Below, piece after piece: positions 23,989 to 36,786 of a DNA stretch of 64,000 bases (position 1 is its first letter; every line of letters starts with the position of its first letter). Origin of the DNA: Chaetorhynchus papuensis (Eukaryota > Chordata > Aves > Passeriformes > Rhipiduridae); assembly GCA_013396525.1 (NCBI GenBank), contig VWYX01000829.1:62001-126000 (forward strand). Direction: 5' to 3'. The position numbers were made by a program, and so were the translations under genes. The notes beneath the pieces are model-generated. The model saw nothing but the letters and a program-made list of their open reading frames with translations, was not told where the DNA came from and ran no database searches.

Positions 23989-26900
23989 GTTTGATTTAGT
24001 ACTTTCCCCTCATATGAAAGTGTAGAAAAATCACTGTCAACAAATAGAATTTGAATTAGTCTGAAAACTACCCCAAAGTTACCGATCTGTTTCAGTTGTT
24101 GGTTGTTTGGTTTTTTTTAATGTCTTTTCAGTTTACAGACTGACAAGAGACAGGACTTAAATAAATGCTCAGTGTAGTTAAACATATTGCTAAACCTCAG
24201 CAGAGGCACAGGACTAATGCACCATTCCAGACAAGAGAAGATCAAACTAGGTTATGTTACTTTTAATTTGCCATGGGTGGAGGTCTCTGGCTCACCTTGA
24301 CTGAATTAAAACATTAATGACAGATTAATGGTAGAGTCCACTGTGAAGGACTTGATAGAGCAGACTCAAGCCTTGTCCCATTGGTCACTGAGGGAAGTCA
24401 ATGCTGACTGTGGCTTTTGCAGGCTACCAGGCTGTAGCTTGTGTGAGAGCAGCAGGGACACTCCTGTGGTGGGATGGGCAGGACCAGCTCATGGAAAAGA
24501 AAATCACCACACAAACCCCGCCTCAACATGTGTGCAGGGTAAAGGAGGCAATCACACAATCATGGAAAGTCTTTTCCTCTGTTAGAACTACTCCTGTTTC
24601 AATTCCTTTGAAGACCTCTTCAAGCTTTCCCTCCCAAAGCAAGGTTTAGTTAGATTTGAACAGTTTCACACCCATTTCTTGTCTTGATTGCACTGTCAAA
24701 TGGGATTGATTTGTCAGCTTGTCTTATTGTCTGTTCATGTTCTACAATAAGATGTCAGTCTCCCAGACCTAAGAAGCTCATAGGGCTTTTTGGCCGTGAG
24801 TCACATTTTCTGTGGTTTGGCTGTGAAAATCATTGTTCTCATTCTTGTGTTGACTGATTAGGTGAAGGGCAGATAAAGACAATCTTGTTATTTAAAAAAA
24901 ACCCCACCCCTTGCTTCAGCTGATTGGGTGGAGAGAAGGTTTTGTTCCCATAGTAACATTTTGCATCCAAACCTGCAAAAATGAGGCTGGCTACAGGCAT
25001 TTCAAACATGCTGCTTTTAAAGAGCAGGTTGTACTCTACAATGTGTTTTCATTTTTGCATCTGACAGAATTATTCAGAGGGAAAAAAAAAGAAAAATCTT
25101 TGCATCCACATATGTGAAACTAGAGCCTGGTGATATTAGATGTGCTCCAGAGCACCCTTGAACTGCTCTCATAGAATGCTCTGTACTATCACTTGTCTGG
25201 ACACCAGAACTTTAAGTAAAAACCAGTCAGCCCCAGGCTCAGATGTCACTTCTGTAAAAGTTCTTTTCCTTTCAGTGGAGTCAACACCACTGACCATGAT
25301 GTTTGGAGGGAACTGGGTAGTAGGCTGAGGAAGAGTAAAACCCATGCAGGAGGTTGTACCTCAGAGAGGTGGGGCAGCACTAGGGCAGGGGCTGTTGGAT
25401 TCTTGCAGAAGTGACAGTTAGGATGAAAGAAGGAAAAAAAGTCTTTCCCAATACAAGGAGCTCCTGAAGGAAGACATCACTGGACAAAGATTGGAGGATA
25501 AAAGCAGTTGATGTTCTGGGTTTTTTCATCCTGTAAAGGTTGATCATACAGTAGCAGGGGTGATTTTTGTGGGAATTGGACTTCAATGACAGTGGGACAA
25601 GACAGGGAATGGATTTTGCATCAGGACTTTTGGTTCATTTGTGAAAAACTGGAAAATAGACAGTGCAGAAGAACTTTGTAGTAGTCTTTAAGGGAAGATG
25701 ATACAAACTGGCCCTACCTCTCTGGCTGCTATGCAGCTGTGTTTTTCCAGACAGACTCTCTCAATCAGCACAAGTCTTGTTCAGGCAGAACTGGGAGATT
25801 CCATTTATTTATCCAGGATTTAATTTTGGCAGATACACAGCTCAGTGGGACAGTGCATGTCAGAAGCACAGTAGTTTGGTCCAGGAAAAAATGATTAATT
25901 CCTCCAGGAGGACAAAACTGCCAACAAAATGCACACATAGAGACATTGTTAGAGTATTTTAAGAATGATATATTAGTATACGGTGATACTTTAATGGGAA
26001 ATTGTGTCACCTTTTCTTTGTGTTTGCCTTTGGTCACTGATAAGCAAAGTAATAGCATTAAGCATAACAAAAAGTTGGTGTTATTGGCAAATTTCTTAGT
26101 GGGAACAAGTTGAGAGCACTGTGGTGTAGCACCATTCAGCTGATAAAGTAAAACTGTAAAATTACCCAAATGTGAGAAGGCAGCAAATTGTTAACTAAAG
26201 CTTTTTGGAGGGAAGGAAATACAGACAGATTGATTTGAGAAGTTTTGTGGAAGGAAGACACCAAAAAATATGAATGAAAGTCAGAGAAAATAAGAAGCAG
26301 GTGTGGTCATGCTGAATGCTGGTTGCTCTCCAGTTATCCAGACTTCATTTGAGCTGTTCAGCATGGGGTGGAATTCCCACCTATCATATTCTGATTACGT
26401 GGCATTACTGCATGTGGCTAAAGCTCTTTGAAGATGTACAAACAAACATGGCTTTGTCAAAACAAGCTTGAAAATAATTGTACCATTCTTGTCAGTCGTA
26501 ATTTTTATTAGAGGGTTTTTGGAGGAGGAAGTGTGCTTTTGTACACAGGGTCTGTTCCTGGAGATAGTGGATCAATTCCACCAAATCATGCATTGCTTTG
26601 TGTCCAGACTTCTTCTGAAGGTGTCTGGTATTGAACAAGCTTGATAAGTGGGCTAAAACTGTAGGGGAAAAGGGGCACACGGAGTGATAAAAGAGTGAGT
26701 GTACTGAGGAGGAACATACAGAAAGTTACAGCAGCAGAGGGGCAGGAGAATGTGGGTGCCAAGGGCTATGCACAGTCATAACAACTGATAAAAATCACCA
26801 AAAAACACCACAAAAACAAAACCACAGTGATGGGATGAAAGAGTGGAAACATAAGCAGTCCTGAGGCCCTGAAATGATGTTATCTCAGACAAGACAAGTC

Positions 26901-29221
26901 AGCAAATTTAATTATTTGCTGCTGTTTAGCCAGATGGCCTGGAGTTGTATCAAAAATCCCTACCCACCACATTTCTCGATAGGTCTGGATTCCAAACTTT
27001 TCATCTACCTTAAAATGCTTATGTTTTCAAAATAAAGTTATGTACTTAAACTTCCACAGCTCCAGAAAAAAAAAAAAAAGCAGAGGTCAACAGTGCAAGA
27101 AGGAGGCAGAGCTGTTACCAGAATGTAATTTAAAAACATGCACTGAGGTGAGTTATCTAATACAGCTTTGGATAACAGGATCCATCTCCAGGGCAAATGG
27201 CTCAGCCCTGAATTGAGAAGACAAAAGCTCTGTCCTTGAGATGGGAACCAGACTTCCAACACCTGTTGTTAGTTATCCCAAGGAGGTTGCTCTCTGAAAA
27301 ATCTCTTTCGGCTGCTGACCTTGGATAGTTTCTGGCTCATCAGGAGATGACACCTGTTCCAAAGTATTGAACCCTACTAATGGATAAAAAGCCAGGGTAC
27401 CAAGCACTGAAGTTTGGAGTACTCTAAGAACCTCATACCTGTAATTTTAGCATTGCAACACCTGTGTCTCAGGATTCCAACTCTTTTTTAATCATACTCT
27501 TGAGATTTTCTTCAGAAAATAAATTATTCCAGAGCACATATACTTTCATGACTGTAACTACAGAGAAAACAAGCTAAATACCCAGAGCAGATTCCCCTAT
27601 GTCTATGGTCTAGGATTATTGCTGATGTTCTTACTCTTTGTTATTATCCCATTTCACCTATTGGTAAACTAGTAGTTGTATCAAGCTTACACAATCAAAC
27701 CTCATGCAAGCAGGATGTGCACTTCAGTGAGAAATGACTGGGAGAAAGGAAGGCTGTTTGAGAGTCTGTCACAACCAGGGTGACAGCAGGTACATGAAGA
27801 GGGTTGTGTCTCAAACCATTTTACACTGGGTAGTGGCCAAGAAGAGTTAATGACTGTAGCAGGCTATATTCTTGGAAACACCACTGGTTTCTGTGCATAG
27901 TCATCTACAGTGACTCTGAAAACATCCTATTGTACCTGTAATATGGACATTTTGACAAAATGCAGGGTTCTTCATTTTCAGGAGACAAAAGAAAGGGAAG
28001 AGGCAACTTGAGCATGTGAATAGGAGCACTACTGAAGTCTGTACAATCAGACCCAAGAGAGCAGAGTAGCTAACAACCAGCATCGGGAGATACAAATTAA
28101 CATGCTAAAAGGAGTACAGCAAATCTGAGCCCAATAGCTGTCACCGACCATAACCAACATAACAAATTGCTAGTCATGCACATTCCACTCAAGTGACAAC
28201 CCCACCATTTTAGCACCTTAATGCAACATTGTGCTGAGTGACACCATATACCACAAGATCAAAAGCAGCATCACAAACTTGATGGCTGAAATTTCATGGC
28301 TGAGTACTGTGATGTAGGTTCCTGCTCTCAATTATACAAGGTCAGGAACTTAATATTAACCTGTCAGTGAATATTCTGTTGCTTCAGCTAAACTGCTCCT
28401 GTCAAACTGAGTTTAAGTGTAAATGTGATGACAGTTTGCTCTAAATTGTCTGCTTTTTATTTGTTAACTATTTTGCTAGAAATTAATTTCTATGGGTCAC
28501 TATATGCTCACAGGACTGAAGTTTCATGAAAAGTTACTTGAAGAATGTACCAGGACACAGAAAACACTTAATGGGTTGCCCTAAGATAAGCCACATATTT
28601 CAGGTCTTGTCCTCCTGAGACACAGCACAGTCTGCTGCTCCAGGTTTGGCTGCTGGGCACGCAGGCTGACCCGGGGGCTCTGTGTGTAGATGAAACATGG
28701 CACGATTCACCTCCACACACCCGACAGCGGGAGCCCTGGATTCTTGCATTTAACATTATTACAGAAAGGGTGTTATAATTAACAATAAATACCTTTCGAG
28801 ATCGGATTCTATTTTAACTTGAGAACAGCTTGTCGCTCTGATGGTGTACTACAGCTTTCAGGAGAAGTAAATTGCTGCTGGAATGGGTGTAATTTGCTTC
28901 GGGTGTGACTTGCTTCGTTACGAGAAGCTGGAGCACCGTGGGGTTCGAGTACCAAAAGCAGCGTGGTGCAAGTAGCTTCCCACGGCCGAACCTGGCTGGG
29001 GGGATCCAGCCATCCAGCCCGGCGTCTCCTCGCTCCCCAGAGGGAGCAGCCCCAGCCCTGCCCTGCTCCGACCGGGACCGGCCAACGCGGCGGGGCTGAG
29101 GGGGGAGCGCGTTGCTTTCCGCGGGGGGCTCTGCACAGTGCTCCGGGCGCACACGCGGCTTGACCAGGAGCCGCCCGGAGCTCCGCGGCTCTCTCCGGCC
29201 ACGGCTGCCCCAGCCCCGGGC

Positions 29222-29322
29222 NNNNNNNNNNNNNNNNNNNNNNNNNNNNNNNNNNNNNNNNNNNNNNNNNNNNNNNNNNNNNNNNNNNNNNNNNNNNNNN
29301 NNNNNNNNNNNNNNNNNNNNNN
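29222..29322. other. Assembly gap (Ns)
   Basis: A run of 101 N inside the CpG island, about 100 bases upstream of the ATG at 29421. Its true length may differ. GC-rich promoters often drop out in short-read bird assemblies. Any protein translated across it is meaningless. Confidence 0.99.
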
Positions 29323-29420
29323 GCGGGCAGGCGGGCGGCGCGCACGGAGGGGCCGCCGCGCCGTGAGGGGCGGGAGAGCGCGGCGCCGCGGCGGGGAGCC
29401 CCCGGCGCTGCCCGCCCAGC

Positions 29421-29432
29421 ATGCTGCGCAAG
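29421..29432 (+). CDS. TMCC3: Putative first coding exon of TMCC3 (MLRK)
   Basis: An ATG with A at -3 opens four codons (Met-Leu-Arg-Lys) that end in phase 0 at a textbook donor, AAG then GTAAGC (29433). It lies in the CpG island, which supports a genuine first exon. The assignment to TMCC3 rests on three points: TMCC3 neighbours NDUFA12 on the same strand in other vertebrates; its main coding exon starts a few residues before MNTLSLP and accepts alternative first exons; and no second exon appears within 34 kb, in keeping with its very long first intron. TMCC3 is a two-pass ER membrane protein with coiled coils, reported at ER three-way junctions. The exon encodes none of these domains, so the identity is inferred. 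Another gene, or a 5' UTR with a chance ATG, remains possible. Confidence 0.5.
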
Positions 29433-29855
29433 GTAAGCACCGCGCTCGTCGGAGCGGCGCCGGGAGCGCGGGGCCGCCGTCCAGCTTCGGGCGCCCACCC
29501 GGGCGGGGACGGGAGCGGGGCAGCGGCGGGTCCGGCGGGGCCCCGCCAGGTGGCGCCTTGGCGCCGGGCGGCCCCCGGGGCAGTTGCGCCCGTGAGGGCG
29601 GGCGGGGCGCGGAGCCGCGGGCGCGGTCCGAGGGGCGCGGTCCCAGGTGCGGGCAAACTTTGCCTCCCCGGGCGGGCCGTGCTCCGGCCGGAGTTGCCAT
29701 GGATGCCTGCGGCGGCGGAGAGCCGGGGCGCGGGGTCTCTCCGCAGGCCGCCGCCGCTGGCTGCGAACGCGGCGGCGCGGGGCGAGTGCCGAGCGCCCGG
29801 AGCCGCCCGGGGCTGCGGACGGGAGCGGCGGCCGTGCGGCGGGGCGGGCGGCCGG

Positions 29856-29887
29856 GGGCTTCCCCCGCCGCGGGCTTCCCCCGCCGC
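29856..29887 (+). repeat. 16-bp perfect tandem duplication in the CpG island
   Basis: GGGCTTCCCCCGCCGC occurs twice, head to tail (29856-29871 and 29872-29887), within the first intron part of the island. Such repeats mark a slippage-prone, possibly polymorphic spot. Confidence 0.9.
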
Positions 29888-30010
29888 TATTGTTCCGTGC
29901 ACGGCGGCAGACGATCCCTTGGCTGCGAGATCTCGGGCACGGATAGACTTGGGCGAAGGGAACAGCTCTCCATCCACATTAGGCAGCGGCGCTGGTGGTG
30001 CTGTGTGCAG

Positions 30011-33000
30011 GAGAACGCAAGGCACTCATGACTGCCGAAGGCACTGCTAAAAGGTGTAGAAAAATAACCCGAAGCTCTGAGCCGAGGAGAGCCTGGTACC
30101 CACACCAGACCCCACTTTGGAGCTGCGACCAAAGGTTATTAAAGTCAGTGGGGAGAGTGTCAGCTTTTCCTGACATTCAGCTCCGATCACAATTTTCACT
30201 GCTCCTTCCAGAAAGGCAAGCTTCCCTTCTAGCTAGACCTGGGCTGCATCCTGAAGCACGCTGTAACAGGATAGTACCAGTGTTGAAGGCACGTTATCAA
30301 AAGAGTGAATCACGTAACTGCTTAGGCTTCTTGTCCCGTTGTTGTTCCTGTCTTGCTCCCATTTTGTGTGATCTTTCCAAATTTTGTTGTTACATCCTGA
30401 GGCCCATTAGCCTAAGTGTGCAGTAGCCCAGACAACTGGAGTAGTAAGACACCTCTGAAAATTCATGATAAAAGGCATAGGAAGTCTCTTCCATCGCTTC
30501 TTGGTGAATGAGGTGGTTGGAGCCTGGGGCTCTCTTCAGCACTTCTGAGCCACAGATCCAGGTTCCGATGACTGTGCTTGGTTTGGCAGAGTGCGGGCAA
30601 CACAGAACAAACAAGATGATTTAGGATTTCTCTTTGTTCTGGAGAGGAACCCTCTACTTAGCTGGACTCCTTAAGCCTGATATTGCTACTATCTTTTGCA
30701 GATAGCAGTATTTTACACTTAGTGTTAATTTTTGTGTGTTTATTATACAGTTTGAACAAGCTGGTTAAGAGAAAGCTGATTATTTCTATCCTCTCATTGT
30801 GAATAACGTGGAACAAATGCTTTATTTGAATCTTATCTTCTTCCACTGCCCATCACAGTCCTTTGCTACAAGGAGTGGAAATGCAGAGGTAGTCGAGATT
30901 TGAAATTAAGGGTTTATAAAAGGGCGAAATTACCTTGGGGATTGTGGATACAAGGTATTTGAGCCTTGTTTCTTTTTCATACCTAATTCTGTGGCTGCTC
31001 GAGGGCTGAATTGGGGTTTGAGTGTTGGTTTATGCTGCCAGCCTGTTTTGTGCTGCATGTTCATGAGCTGTTCATCACAGACTGACCTCTGTGTGAATTA
31101 TGGGCCACCTGTGCTAAATTCCTCTGCTGTACACAACAACTAGAGCACTGCCAGGAGAAGTTAAACTAAGCTAACTTTAGATTAAAAGTGACAAAATTCG
31201 TAATTCCTAATTTTTAATCAACACCTTAGTGCTAATGAAGGCTGTATGACATCATCTGAGAAAGGAAATCTTGTAGACAAATGGAGAAAGAAATAAAAAG
31301 AAATTGCAGCTCTCACTTTGAATCAGGAGTGCTTCGATCCTGCTTTAGGCATCCCACTGTGCAACCTTCCTCACTGAGTTCATAAAGTCCTTAGCATGTC
31401 CTGGAAAACTGTAGTTATGTGGGCAACCAACAGTAAAATTAATTTCATGTCATGGCTCTCTAGGGTGGAGTGTGAAACCTCAGTGTTGACTGCTTTGTCT
31501 CCTCTTTATTCTCTGCTGTTCCAGAGGATTTTCTACCATTTCCATCTTAGCATCCCCTTTTTTGCTTTTATATCTGTCAGAAAGGGAACAAAACATGGAG
31601 AAACTCATGTTTTTCTATTGTTCCCTCTGTCATGTGATTTTATGGCCAACAAGAGGAAGCCTAACATTTGAGACCCCTCTGATTTACTGTCCCTAAATGC
31701 AGTTTATTCTTCAGTGATTGCTTCAAAAGTAAGTAAATAAATAAATAAGAGCTGGGCCACTGAGTTGGAAAGCTCAAGCTTTTAATTTGCACAGGGTTTA
31801 GTATGGGTCAAGAACTTTGTGTTAAATCTACACTTTCCATTTGGTTCATGTTTTCCAATGTCATCTGCGCTCATAAAGGAGCAATAAGTAAAAAAGTTGG
31901 TTTTGGGTGCCTCATTAGAAAAACCTGGGGTTCATTGCTGGAGACATGAAATAATGTCCTTGCCCTTTCTGTTTGGGGCGTACTGAATTTCAAGTGTAAT
32001 GTAGAAAAACTGGACCTGTGAAGATGGGTGGAATCAGTGAAATGTTATTGCTGCTCTTGAGTTGTGTGGATGGGGTGGGCTTTCCCCTAAGCTGAGCCCT
32101 TGGCTCCTCGGGTGAGCCAATGTCCCTGAGGAGCCTGCCTGCTCCCTGCTTCAGTCGCTGAGCTCCTGCAGGTGCCGGTGACCCCAGGCCAGCAGTTGTA
32201 TGCAGAGGCTGGCAGTCCTGGAGCTTCAGGAGTGACACAGCAATGCTCTGTGCAACACCCTCTGCACTTTTGCTCACAGGTCCGGAAGCACATCTTAGGC
32301 AGACAGCCCTCCATGTGTGCCTCAGGTCCCTGCCAAAGTCTGTGGAGGAAAGCAGAGCAGCCCAGGCTAAGTGAGATCTGGCACTGTTTGCATCAGGGCT
32401 GTGCATTTTGGCACAGAGAGCACCATGGACAGGGAAGGATGGGCAGTAGCAATGCTCTGCCAGCCTACTGCTTTCAGGATCCTCTGCTGGGCCTGGAGCT
32501 TAGCTCAATAGCTCTTACCAAGTGCCTGCCTCTGTCTACCACCCCTTCTGGCTCCTCCAGCTACTTGTGTCCAACCTGTTCTTCACAAAGGGAGCAGTTT
32601 CTAAAATCCTTGGAGTACTAGTGAGGTCAACGATTACTATTATCCTAACACCATATTTGAGATGCTTTATAGGAGATTGATCTTTCCAGACAGAGTCCCC
32701 CCCATTCCATGTCTCTACACACTCTTTTCCGACTTCAGAGACATGTTGGCTGTGTGTACAGATCTTCCTGGCCTCCACTGCTTCTCTTTGCTCTTCAAGC
32801 TGTTCAAGATAGTTAGAGATGACATAGATGTCACAGACATGTCCAAGTACTTTGTTGCTTGTAGGAACCCTGTTGTGTAATATGTAGGTGCTGCAGCTGG
32901 ATGTGTAACTAATGTCGACTGAGGTTGGTCCACTTGACTTCGTTCCTCATGAAACATCCAATTCTCTTTCTTCCATATGCTACTCTCTTTTCACTCAATT

Positions 33001-36000
33001 TCTTATTAGTAAGAAAATGCTAATGTATATATAAGCAGGAGGAAAATCCCTGAGGTTGTCTTCCTGTTTTTGCACACCTTCTCCTTCCTGGTCATTGAAG
33101 TACAACAGACTGGCATTGTAGTTAATGGAGACAAGCTGCCTATTAGACATTGCAGGAATGCGGTAACAGAGAGGACAGACGACATTTCCAGGTAACAGAT
33201 GGGAAGCCAGTTCTCCAGACCTCAGCAATCTCGTCTCTTTGGATTTGTTTCTCTCAGTTTCTCTTGCCAGATGACCTACCTGTCTTAATTGACCATATTA
33301 GGAGTTAATTTATTCAGTCTAAGCAGTCTTTCACCTGATCACTGAAGTACATATTAGATATAAATTCTCACTTCTGTCTGCTTATATTATCTCTTTGGAT
33401 GTCAGCTCTGTGTACCTTGTTCATTTTCACTAGGGTAAACAAATTCACATGTCAAATACTGCTGGTGTTATTTCTTCAGGCAAGATGTCCTTCTCTTGGA
33501 AATTAAGGAAAATCAAATACATCAACAAGAAAATAGTATTTAGGAACAACAAAAAGAAGAAATTAGTATGAGCAGAATATACTGAAAATCCAGGCTGGGA
33601 TAAAAAAAGTCTGTAATGAAGATGAAATTGTGTGCTACTTCTGTTTTTATTATGTATAGTTTACTACTCTTAGGTGGGTTTGGACTCTGATACTTGGTAA
33701 TCAGTAACTACTCTTGCAAGTACTAATGGGGAGGGAAAGGAAACAGTCTGGCTTATTAATGTTCTGTTTAATTCATAAAGTAGTGAGGAGGGACAAATAT
33801 ACCTTGCCAGGTATAGAACAGTGCTGCATCTTGATGTAAAATTTATTCATCAGTTGTTTGAGCAGAATGATGGCTTTATTTTTACCAAGTTGTCATTGTC
33901 TGGTCTTTACAACTTGTTAGGCAAAAACTAGGACAATTTGTGCTAATGGGAGTGAGTGGCACTGTAGCTCTCCTGGGGAAGAAACGTGCCCTTTTGGTAT
34001 CTTTAGCTGCTCAGAGATTGCCTTTAAATAGTATCTAATACTGTCAGTCAAAGACTAAATTTCAGGGTTGAGGTAATACAGAGATTTTCCTTTTCAGCTG
34101 TTTTAGAGGCTCTACTATTTTGACTACCCTCGGGGAATATAAAATGTGTTAGCAGTTAAATCCATGACAACAGACAACTTACTTAAGCATTAGATTTAGC
34201 CAAGTTAACGTGCAGTCAATTTAACTGGCTAAGACACAGGCCACCCTGGCATGAGGAAGCACTGAATAAATAAATCCTTGCTGCAAACACAGCAGAGTGG
34301 CAGTTCGAACAGGGGGTCCTGGCCTTTGGGAGGAACAGGACAGACAGAAAGTCAAAGATTTCTCCTACAGTTGAGCAGTCTGTGACTGGGGTGAATTTAA
34401 GTGGATTTTAGTGAATTTGTAGTGAGTTTAGGTGCCTGCAGGTGTTTAGGTTTTAAGGCCTAAAAGATCACATGATGTGCAAGTGAGGATTTCAGCAGAA
34501 CATCAGCATCGGTTTTGAAGGACTAGAGAGGATTTCCCACCTTTACCTCAAGCACTCCTATTTGCTAAGGAGTTCATCTTTCCTATCACTGCTTCTGCTG
34601 TGGTTTTTTATTGTGATTCAGCTGATTAGCACTAGGATCCATCTCTGCATCTATGATGCAAAAACAGACCAAAATGGAGTAAAAATTTTCCAGTGCTTGA
34701 AAAGACTTGAAAGTAGCAAGGATATAAAGGGGACCAAGGCAATGAAGCTGAGACTTCAGGCTCAGCAGTGGTGTGTGCTGTGGCAGACAGTAGATGATGG
34801 CAGGTTGTTTCATTCTGCTCAGCTATGTAAATTAGGATGTTTAAAAGATAGGGGGAATTTTCTGTAGTTTTGGAAGTCTTAAGTTGGAGGTGTCATTGTG
34901 GTATAAAGAAATGTCAGTGGGATATCTCAAATATATCTACCATCTACTTAAATCTGTCCTAAAATTCTATGTCCTAAATTTTCTTAAGATTCTAGAGTAA
35001 ATTTCTCTGAGGGTGGGCAATAAGGAATCAAAATGTAATGGAAAGTCAATGGGGTTTATGTATCAGAGTCCCTCAGTTCACTTTCTAAAATGGCATGTAA
35101 ATGACTGATGTGCTTTCAACTCTTACCAGTCATATTTTTATCTGCCACCTCTGTTGACAAGCAGAGAGGAGAGCAAGGCATAAGTGACACAGGGAGGAGG
35201 AATTAGAGAGTGACTGACTGTTCAGTCTCTGTCAGCAAAAGAGCTGGGGTCATCAAATGAAACCATCATGCCCCTCAAGTTCAGAGCAGAAGAATGTGCT
35301 CTGCATTTAGCTGTGAAATTTCTGGCCACTGGGTGTTGGGGGGAGCGCGAGTTTCCATGGATTCAAATTCACATAGAATATGCCTCTGAGGATAAAATGA
35401 ACACTGCTGGCTCAAAACCCCCTTGACCTGCAGATCTCCAGCAGCTGGGAAGTATTCTGGGGAGCAGCATTACATGGTTATTCTAGTCATGGGAGTCTTC
35501 CCAAGACATCCACTGTTGACCACTGTTCCAGCCATGATACAGGCATGGATTTAATATGAACCAGTATGTTCCTTACCATCCAGCAACACAGAACTGAGCT
35601 TTGTTTTCTGCTGAGCTTGCTTCTGAGATATTGAACCTGTTAGAGTCATACCCTTGATTAAGCGTGTCAGCTGAGAAAAGTTTTATGAGTCTACGTTGTC
35701 TCAGAGAATGTGTGCAGAATTTGAGATTGAAATTGTGAGGAAAATAAATGGAGGAAAGCTAAGATCTCTTAAATATGTTGGATTCACTGAACTAAAACCA
35801 GAAAGATTTGATTAAAGTAATTTCTTTTGTCCAAGATTCCCATTCAGGGCAGTGGTAGGTCAGATGGCTGGTTGCACATTTCTCGAAAGCTTGCCTGTGC
35901 CAGGATGAACACTCCCTTTCCTCTTGTTCTGAGGTGGAGACAAAGCACATTCTAGCACAAAAACACAGAGAAGGGCCATTTAACATCTTTTCCTCTATAT

Positions 36001-36570
36001 GTTCTCCCCTGCTGGAATGTTGTCCTAGTGACAAGACAATGAAATCTTAACATTAAAAAACATGTGTGAAAAAAATAGGCATGGGGAAAAAAGGGAGAGA
36101 TGAGCTGATTGAAGAGTAAGTAAAACCTCCAGAAGTCTTTGACAGTCTCCAGTTGGAAGGTAAAAATGGCTAAAGCTCCCCTTTTCTGCCCTGCTACAAC
36201 ATCTGTGCATTTGACAGATCTCATGTGGCATCAGGACCTTTAAAATCAGGACACTGGCTCTTTGGTCACTGTTTTCCTGCTTCTGAGCAATTGATCTTAA
36301 GCCATTGTATTTAATGTAGTTGAACTTGACCTTGAGTGCCAGAAACCATCATAAAAGGAAATGCTTCACTGGCCCATATTATTCTTATCAAAGCTGTTTT
36401 TAATAGAAAATCAGGTTTTTATTAAAAAACCCAACAAACAAAACCAGGAGAATATATTTGTGATTAAAATATTATTATTCCAATAAAAAAGTAACCTCTA
36501 TTAAAAAAAAAGGCTTAAATATCTTTATTCTCTATGGGAAATCAGTCTTTTACAGGAGAAAAAGAAATAA
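30011..36570. other. Intronic sequence without recognised features
   Basis: AT-rich unique DNA. There is a short AAAT repeat at 31735-31748 and a GC-richer patch at 32090-32480 with frames on both strands that I cannot assign. Confidence 0.5.
31735..31748 (+). repeat. Short (AAAT)n run
   Basis: About three and a half AAAT units following a related AAGT unit. Confidence 0.8.
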
Positions 36571-36689
36571 TTTTTTTCTTTTTTTTTTTTTTTTTTATTA
36601 ATTCTTGATAGTATATATATATATATCTACTTTTTGTCTTTTTTTTTTTTTTTTTTGTAAATTAGTTAGTGTATATATATATATATATC
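36571..36689 (+). repeat. Tandem duplication of T-tract plus (TA)n, period about 60 bp
   Basis: Two imperfect units. Each is a T-run of about 18-25 bases, then a short TTAATTC/AAATTAG-type spacer ending in AGT, then a GTATATATATATAT run and TCT. They occupy 36571-36627 and 36631-36689. Similarity of the spacers as well as the simple runs suggests a duplication and not two independent microsatellites. Confidence 0.8.
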
Positions 36690-36786
36690 TGGTGGGGGGT
36701 TTTGGTTTTGGTGGCTTTTGTATGTTTGTTTCTTGGGATTTTGGTTTTTGTTTGGTTGGTTTGGTTTGGTTTTTTGTTTTTTTGTA
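36690..36786 (+). repeat. T/G-only low-complexity stretch
   Basis: Directly after the (TA)n, nearly 100 bases of almost only T and G on the plus strand (GGTGGGGGG, TTTGG and TTGG repeats), with only a few C and A. It resembles a decayed simple repeat. G-runs are mostly two to three bases long, apart from one of six. Confidence 0.85.

Larger units (their letters stand above)
21666..28974. other. Intergenic, no recognised gene
   Basis: AT-rich sequence upstream of the CpG island. It contains the palindrome pair at 22130-22196, an (ATT)7 run at 23968-23988 and A-runs such as 27066-27079. No exon or RNA gene was recognised. Confidence 0.55.
28975..30010 (+). promoter_or_regulatory. CpG island promoter (putative TMCC3 promoter)
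   Basis: About 1 kb of dense GC and CpG in an otherwise AT-rich window. Multiple GC boxes are visible, including GGGGCGGG at 29367-29374 (47 bases before the ATG) and again at 29841-29848. No TATA box stands out, as is usual for CpG-island promoters. The island covers the 5' UTR, the first coding exon and the start of the intron of the plus-strand gene. Part of the core is lost in the N gap. Large open frames on both strands here are artefacts of the base composition. A divergent minus-strand transcript is possible but nothing shows it. Confidence 0.85.

Noticed and set aside
28975..30010. Bidirectional promoter with a second gene on the minus strand
   Set aside because: No minus-strand ATG plus donor arrangement stood out upstream of the island, so there is nothing to support a divergent coding gene.
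28814..30031. Long open frames (up to 403 codons) on both strands across the CpG island
   Set aside because: They run through the N gap and are Ala/Pro/Arg/Gly-rich in every frame, as expected when GC content removes stop codons. No domain is visible.
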